Assembly (NCBI RefSeq): GCF_029227915.1
Contig: NC_079887.1
Coordinates: 11,656,001 to 11,720,000, forward strand
Origin: Hydractinia symbiolongicarpus
Lineage: Eukaryota; Cnidaria; Hydrozoa; Anthoathecata; Hydractiniidae
DNA length: 64,000 nucleotides
Direction: 5' to 3'
The position numbers were made by a program, and so were the translations under genes. The notes beneath the pieces were generated by a model, which was not told the DNA's origin, made no database searches, and was given only the letters and a program-made list of their open reading frames with translations. This document shows, piece by piece, positions 60,211 through 64,000 of this stretch; positions within the stretch are counted from its first letter, which is position 1, and every line of letters begins with the position of its first letter.

Positions 60211-60892
60211 GGTTACTGTAAAGGAAACAATTTTTTTTTAGGTTTTTTGCAAAAAATTCATAACATATAGAAAAAAAATTCTCTTTCCAATGACATATTT
60301 TATACTCTATGAAAATATTTGGAACATCCCTTTTTTCTGGAAAAAGCCTTTTTAGAGCTGTTATATCCTTCACACCTTTGAAAAAATATGTGCAAAATGA
60401 GTTGAGCATATTTTTTGTAAACATTATGCATAATATGGAACTCCCGTATAAAATATGCATAATAATATTTTTTAGATAGTTTACTTTCTCTATCGAATTA
60501 AAAAAAAAATCAAAGTTAAGGAATATGCATATGAGCTGTCTCTTGTAAACCTGACTTTTGTCTATTAATGATTCTGAGGGCGTGCACGCATATTCAGCAT
60601 AAAGAAAAAGTTCGCATTTCTATCATCTTTCTGCATACTCAGTTCACACATTTTTATAACACCTACGAAAATCTTTAAAAACAAACATCTCGTTAAAAAA
60701 TTGGTGTGTGTTTATTTCATTATATTTTCTTTTTGGAAAATTACCATGTCACGAAAATAGGACCATCAAAAAAGTTTTCAGAAAAGCATTCAGAAACAAA
60801 AAAAACATTAAAAAAAAATTTACAAGTATTGATAAATTATAAGGGTTTTTCTGAGACTACTCATCAAGTGAGTTTTTTCCTTTACAGTAACC
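60211..60892. mobile_element. piggyBac-like MITE with TTAA target duplication
   Basis: Ends are perfect 17-bp inverted repeats, GGTTACTGTAAAGGAAA, and each end is flanked by TTAA (60207-60210 and 60893-60896). The TTAA duplication is diagnostic of piggyBac-type transposition. The 682-bp interior is AT-rich and has no transposase, so it is non-autonomous. Short ORFs inside are not genes. Confidence 0.88.
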
Positions 60893-60989
60893 TTAAGGTT
60901 TTTTGCATATGAAAGCTGTTCGCCCTTCTTCTTCTTAATTTATTTAACGTCGGAGAAATAACTATGTACATATAGCTTCCTGATATAAA

Positions 60990-63715
60990 AAAATAAATAA
61001 ATACATACTTATAAATATACAGGAAACTAATCAAATCCGACAAAAATTTGTTTATGGTTTTATGAAAAATGTATAAAAATTAAGAAAAAATATTTAAATA
61101 GACCGAGTGACTGAAATCATACTCCTTTAGTTTCGTTTTAAATTTTTTAAGGCTGTTACAACTTTTCAATTCGGAAGGTAAAGTATTCCAAATTTTAGGC
61201 CCCAATGAGCGAAGACATTTTTCCCCAAAATTTTTTGTATTAAAGTTCAATGTTTTAAGATTATTTAAATATTGACTTCGTACTGGCCTGTTTGTTTCGC
61301 TGCGTTGAAAGATGTCTAACATAAATGGCGGATTTAAATTATTAAGAGATTTAAAAATCTCTATACATAGATTTCGTATTCGCATAATTTTCATGTAGTT
61401 ACTTTTGTTCTTGGTAGAAATGTACCTTTCTTTTCTCTCTGAATATCCGCTATCTACAAATTTTAGGGCTCGCTTATGGAGTTTTTCGACCCTAGAAAGT
61501 GATTTTGAAGATGAGAAATTCCAAATAAGTGGACAGTAGTTAAAGTTTGAATACACAAAACTTTCTGCTAAGACACTCTTAGCTTTAAAAGGAAGTATGT
61601 TTTTAAATCTATACAAAGCATTTAGTTGCGCAGATGCTTTCTTGCAAACCTCATTTAAGTGCTGATCAAATCTAAGGTTATTGTCAATTTTAACTCCTAA
61701 CAGTTTGACTGTGTCTTGCGAATATATGTTTTTATCTCCGATTCTTATCAGTTTACTACTTGTGTTTTCTATCCTATCTTTGCTGATTATAATGCATTGA
61801 AATTTGTCAGGGTTAGCAATCATTTTATTTTCATGTAGCCATGCTAACGCCTGCTCAGACTCACCTTCTAAAATTTTAATGAGGTTTGGAATTGAATTGG
61901 AAAAGCTTGACAATGTATTATCATCAGCATAGTTGTGTAGGTCACTTCTGGTTATAAAAAGAAAAATATCGTTAAGAAAAATATTAAAAATTATCGGGCC
62001 TAAGATTGATCCTTGCGGCACGCCTGAAAGAATCATTTGGAAAAGACTGTAGTGTCCGTTTATACGAGTAGATTGTTCTCTATTTGTTAGGTATGACAGG
62101 ACAAATTTCAGGGCATTAATTTCAAATCCATATGCCTCAAGTTTAGCGATTAGTAAATCATGTGGCACACAATCGAATGCTTTTGATAGATCCATTAAGA
62201 CTGCACCAACCACGTAATTCTTATCAAGTTTTTTTTTCCATTCTTCTAGTAAACGAATTAAGACATGCTGTGTGTTATAGTTTTTCCGATAGGCTGACAA
62301 AAATATTGAAAGTTTCGATTCTATGAAAGACATGATTTGATCCTTCATTATGTTTTCATAGAATTTTGAAAATACATTCAACACACTGACAGGTCTAAAA
62401 TTTTTAATGCTATGTTTGTCTTTGCCTCCTTTGTCAAGAGGTGCTACCGTTGCACGTTTGGCTCCATCGGGAAAAATATTCAATTTTATGCTGCTGTTTA
62501 TAGCATTTTTCAATGGGCCAATCAGATATTCACTAGCTAACTTCACAAGCTTTGGGGGTATTTTGTCTCTACCTGGAGAGGAATTTATGTTTAAATTAGT
62601 AAAAAGTTTTTTGATTGTGTTGTCATCTACCTCCTCAAAGTTAAAAAAATTTATATTTTCGTTGCAGGCTTTAATTTTGACAATACTCGGATGACTCTCG
62701 TATGTTTTAATTATCTCATTAATTAGTCTCTCTTTGTCTAAGGAATTTCGATAATCAATTGATATTGGCTTGGTTCCACTACTTTTTTCTACAATGTTAA
62801 TATAGTGTTCATTAAATAATTCAGCAAGCTCACTGTCATTGGTTATCTGAGCACCATCTTTGATAATCATAATGTTATCATTGTTCAAACCACTTTTATT
62901 GGTTATAAACGGCTTAATAGTTTTCCAAAAAGTTTTATTTTCTACAATCCCAGAATCTATAACATTTTTAAAATACATTTTTATGGCTTTCTTTCTGAGT
63001 CCAACACACTTATTTCGTTGTTTTTTATAGTTAATCTTGTTTTCTTCAGTAGGATCTTTATTGTATCGGTTTTTAAATCTTGACCTGGTATAAATGGCTT
63101 GCCTAAGTTCTTTATTCATAAAAGGTGCTTCATTTCCCCTGAGCAGTTTCTGTTTTAACGGGGCATGCTTTTCAATAATAGAACTAAACGTTTTTGTCAA
63201 GTGGTCGTAATTTGAAGCAGGGTCATTTTCATTAAAATCAAAACGTGTATTCCTAACATCAGAAAGAAACTTTCTCTTATCAAACTTTCTGTTACTTCTA
63301 TAAACAATTAGTTTTGGTTTCAATCTTACCAGATGAGATCTTAGGAAAGTTGTAATCATCAGATGATGGTCACTGAGTCCAGTCTCAGTAACCATAGTGT
63401 TTTGAAAAGACCTTTGTTTATTTGTTAAAATAACATCAATTGATGTTCCTTGTTCACTTGCAAAACATGTTTTGTCTTTGACTAAGTTTTTTAGGTCAAA
63501 AGTATCGCAAAGAGAAGTTATGTAATGATAATTTATTATTTCATTTTTATTATGAGTATCAATGTTTATGTCCCCCATCACAATGATGTTATCACAAAAT
63601 GAGAGTGTTTTGTTTAGAATTTTCTCCAAATCTTCAAAGAAACTTTGAAGATTAGAATGACGTGGTGGACGATAAAGGGTGATAATAGCCCGAATTGTGT
63701 TTCTCTCGCCTAAGG
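60990..63715 (-). mobile_element. 5'-truncated APE-type LINE with long ORF2
   Basis: An uninterrupted minus-strand frame runs to a stop at 61080. It has an 849-residue ORF from the first Met (63629) and is open upstream to about 63710, where a stop and loss of similarity mark truncation. The N-terminal part is the second half of an apurinic endonuclease domain (IITLYRPPRHSN, VMGDINIDTHN, LSDHHLM). The reverse transcriptase follows: FRPVSVLNVFSK, MDLSKAFDCVPHDLLI, LSGVPQGSILGPIIFNIFLN and YADDNTL with the catalytic pair. A C-terminal LINE tail domain (FNYCPLIWNF, LHKRALKF) comes last. A (TAAA)-type tail lies at about 60990-61010. The intact frame implies recent insertion. The clade is not assigned. 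It seems to have inserted upstream of, or within an intron of, the Ginger1-like gene. Confidence 0.93.
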
Positions 63716-63868
63716 TTCACACAAATTCTAATAAAGCGCAAATATTAGTAAAAGTAAGATAGTTAAAATTACTTGGTATATCTTCACGATGTGAAAGGCC
63801 TCCAAATACTTTGTAAACTCCGTTTTATTGGGGTTTAAAATACAATATTGAAACAAAAACACCCACTT

Positions 63869-63962
63869 GTTTCACAAGTGTTGTAGCTTTTTCGATGTTT
63901 TCTGCTGCCAATTTTATGGTAGCTGCTACTTCTTCAGTCGTAGGTTCACCCAGAACTGTACA
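63869..63962 (-). CDS. Possible exon, unknown
   Basis: After a TATTAG acceptor the minus strand is open for about 31 codons (LGEPTTEEVAATIKLAAENI), up to a GTGGGT or GGTGTT donor. The composition is helical and protein-like, unlike the surrounding AT-rich sequence. It could be an upstream exon of the Ginger1-like gene or of another gene beyond the window edge. No family is recognised. Confidence 0.3.
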
Positions 63963-64000
63963 CTAATATGTTATAATGTAACGTAGATAAACAGCACAAT

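Overview
This is a eukaryotic nuclear window. It is AT-rich and intron-bearing, with GT-AG introns, tRNA-derived SINEs, APE-type LINE remnants, several classes of DNA transposon and a very large satellite. The gene set (fukutin, TAF7, TANGO2, a phospholipase B-like hydrolase) points to an animal. A de novo vitamin B6 gene (PdxT type), pogo-like, Harbinger-like and Ginger1-like elements suggest an early-branching animal, most likely a cnidarian. That placement is inference; no species is assigned.

Layout. 1-1.1 kb: three short-period tandem arrays. 1.25-4.2 kb: a divergent pair, made of a HIRAN-domain ORF on the minus strand and a decayed pogo/DDE_1 transposase on the plus strand. 4.96-5.85 kb: a 129-bp tandem repeat. 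7.4-13.6 kb: three host genes in the same orientation, single-exon fukutin, single-exon TAF7 and five-exon TANGO2. 14.4-19.0 kb: transposon debris (a CGCGA-rich MITE, a LINE split by a SINE, a broken Harbinger transposase). 19.4-25.5 kb: a nine-exon phospholipase B-like gene on the plus strand. 28.3-29.9 kb: a three-exon PdxT/SNO-type glutaminase on the minus strand with a SINE in its first intron. 30.4-31.2 kb: two copies of a second SINE family. 31.95-52.44 kb: about 118 copies of a 174-bp satellite with higher-order duplications. 52.5-59.7 kb: the 3' part of a minus-strand Ginger1-like gene, in transcription order an integrase C-terminal exon with a GPF motif, a chain of very small phase 1-1 exons, an Ulp1/C48 protease spread over many exons, and a PHD finger. 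60.2-60.9 kb: a TTAA-flanked piggyBac-like MITE. 61.0-63.7 kb: a long, 5'-truncated LINE.

The host genes have separate household roles: dystroglycan glycosylation, TFIID, mitochondrial/Golgi lipid or haem handling, lysosomal hydrolysis and PLP synthesis. I see no operon-like link between them. The most unusual content is the Ginger1-like gene with its repeated symmetric micro-exons, the HIRAN plus PIP-like protein beside a pogo transposase, and the 20-kb satellite, whose 58-codon unit stays largely open on the plus strand. Exon boundaries were assigned by eye from splice sites, phase and family resemblance; no search or transcript evidence was available.
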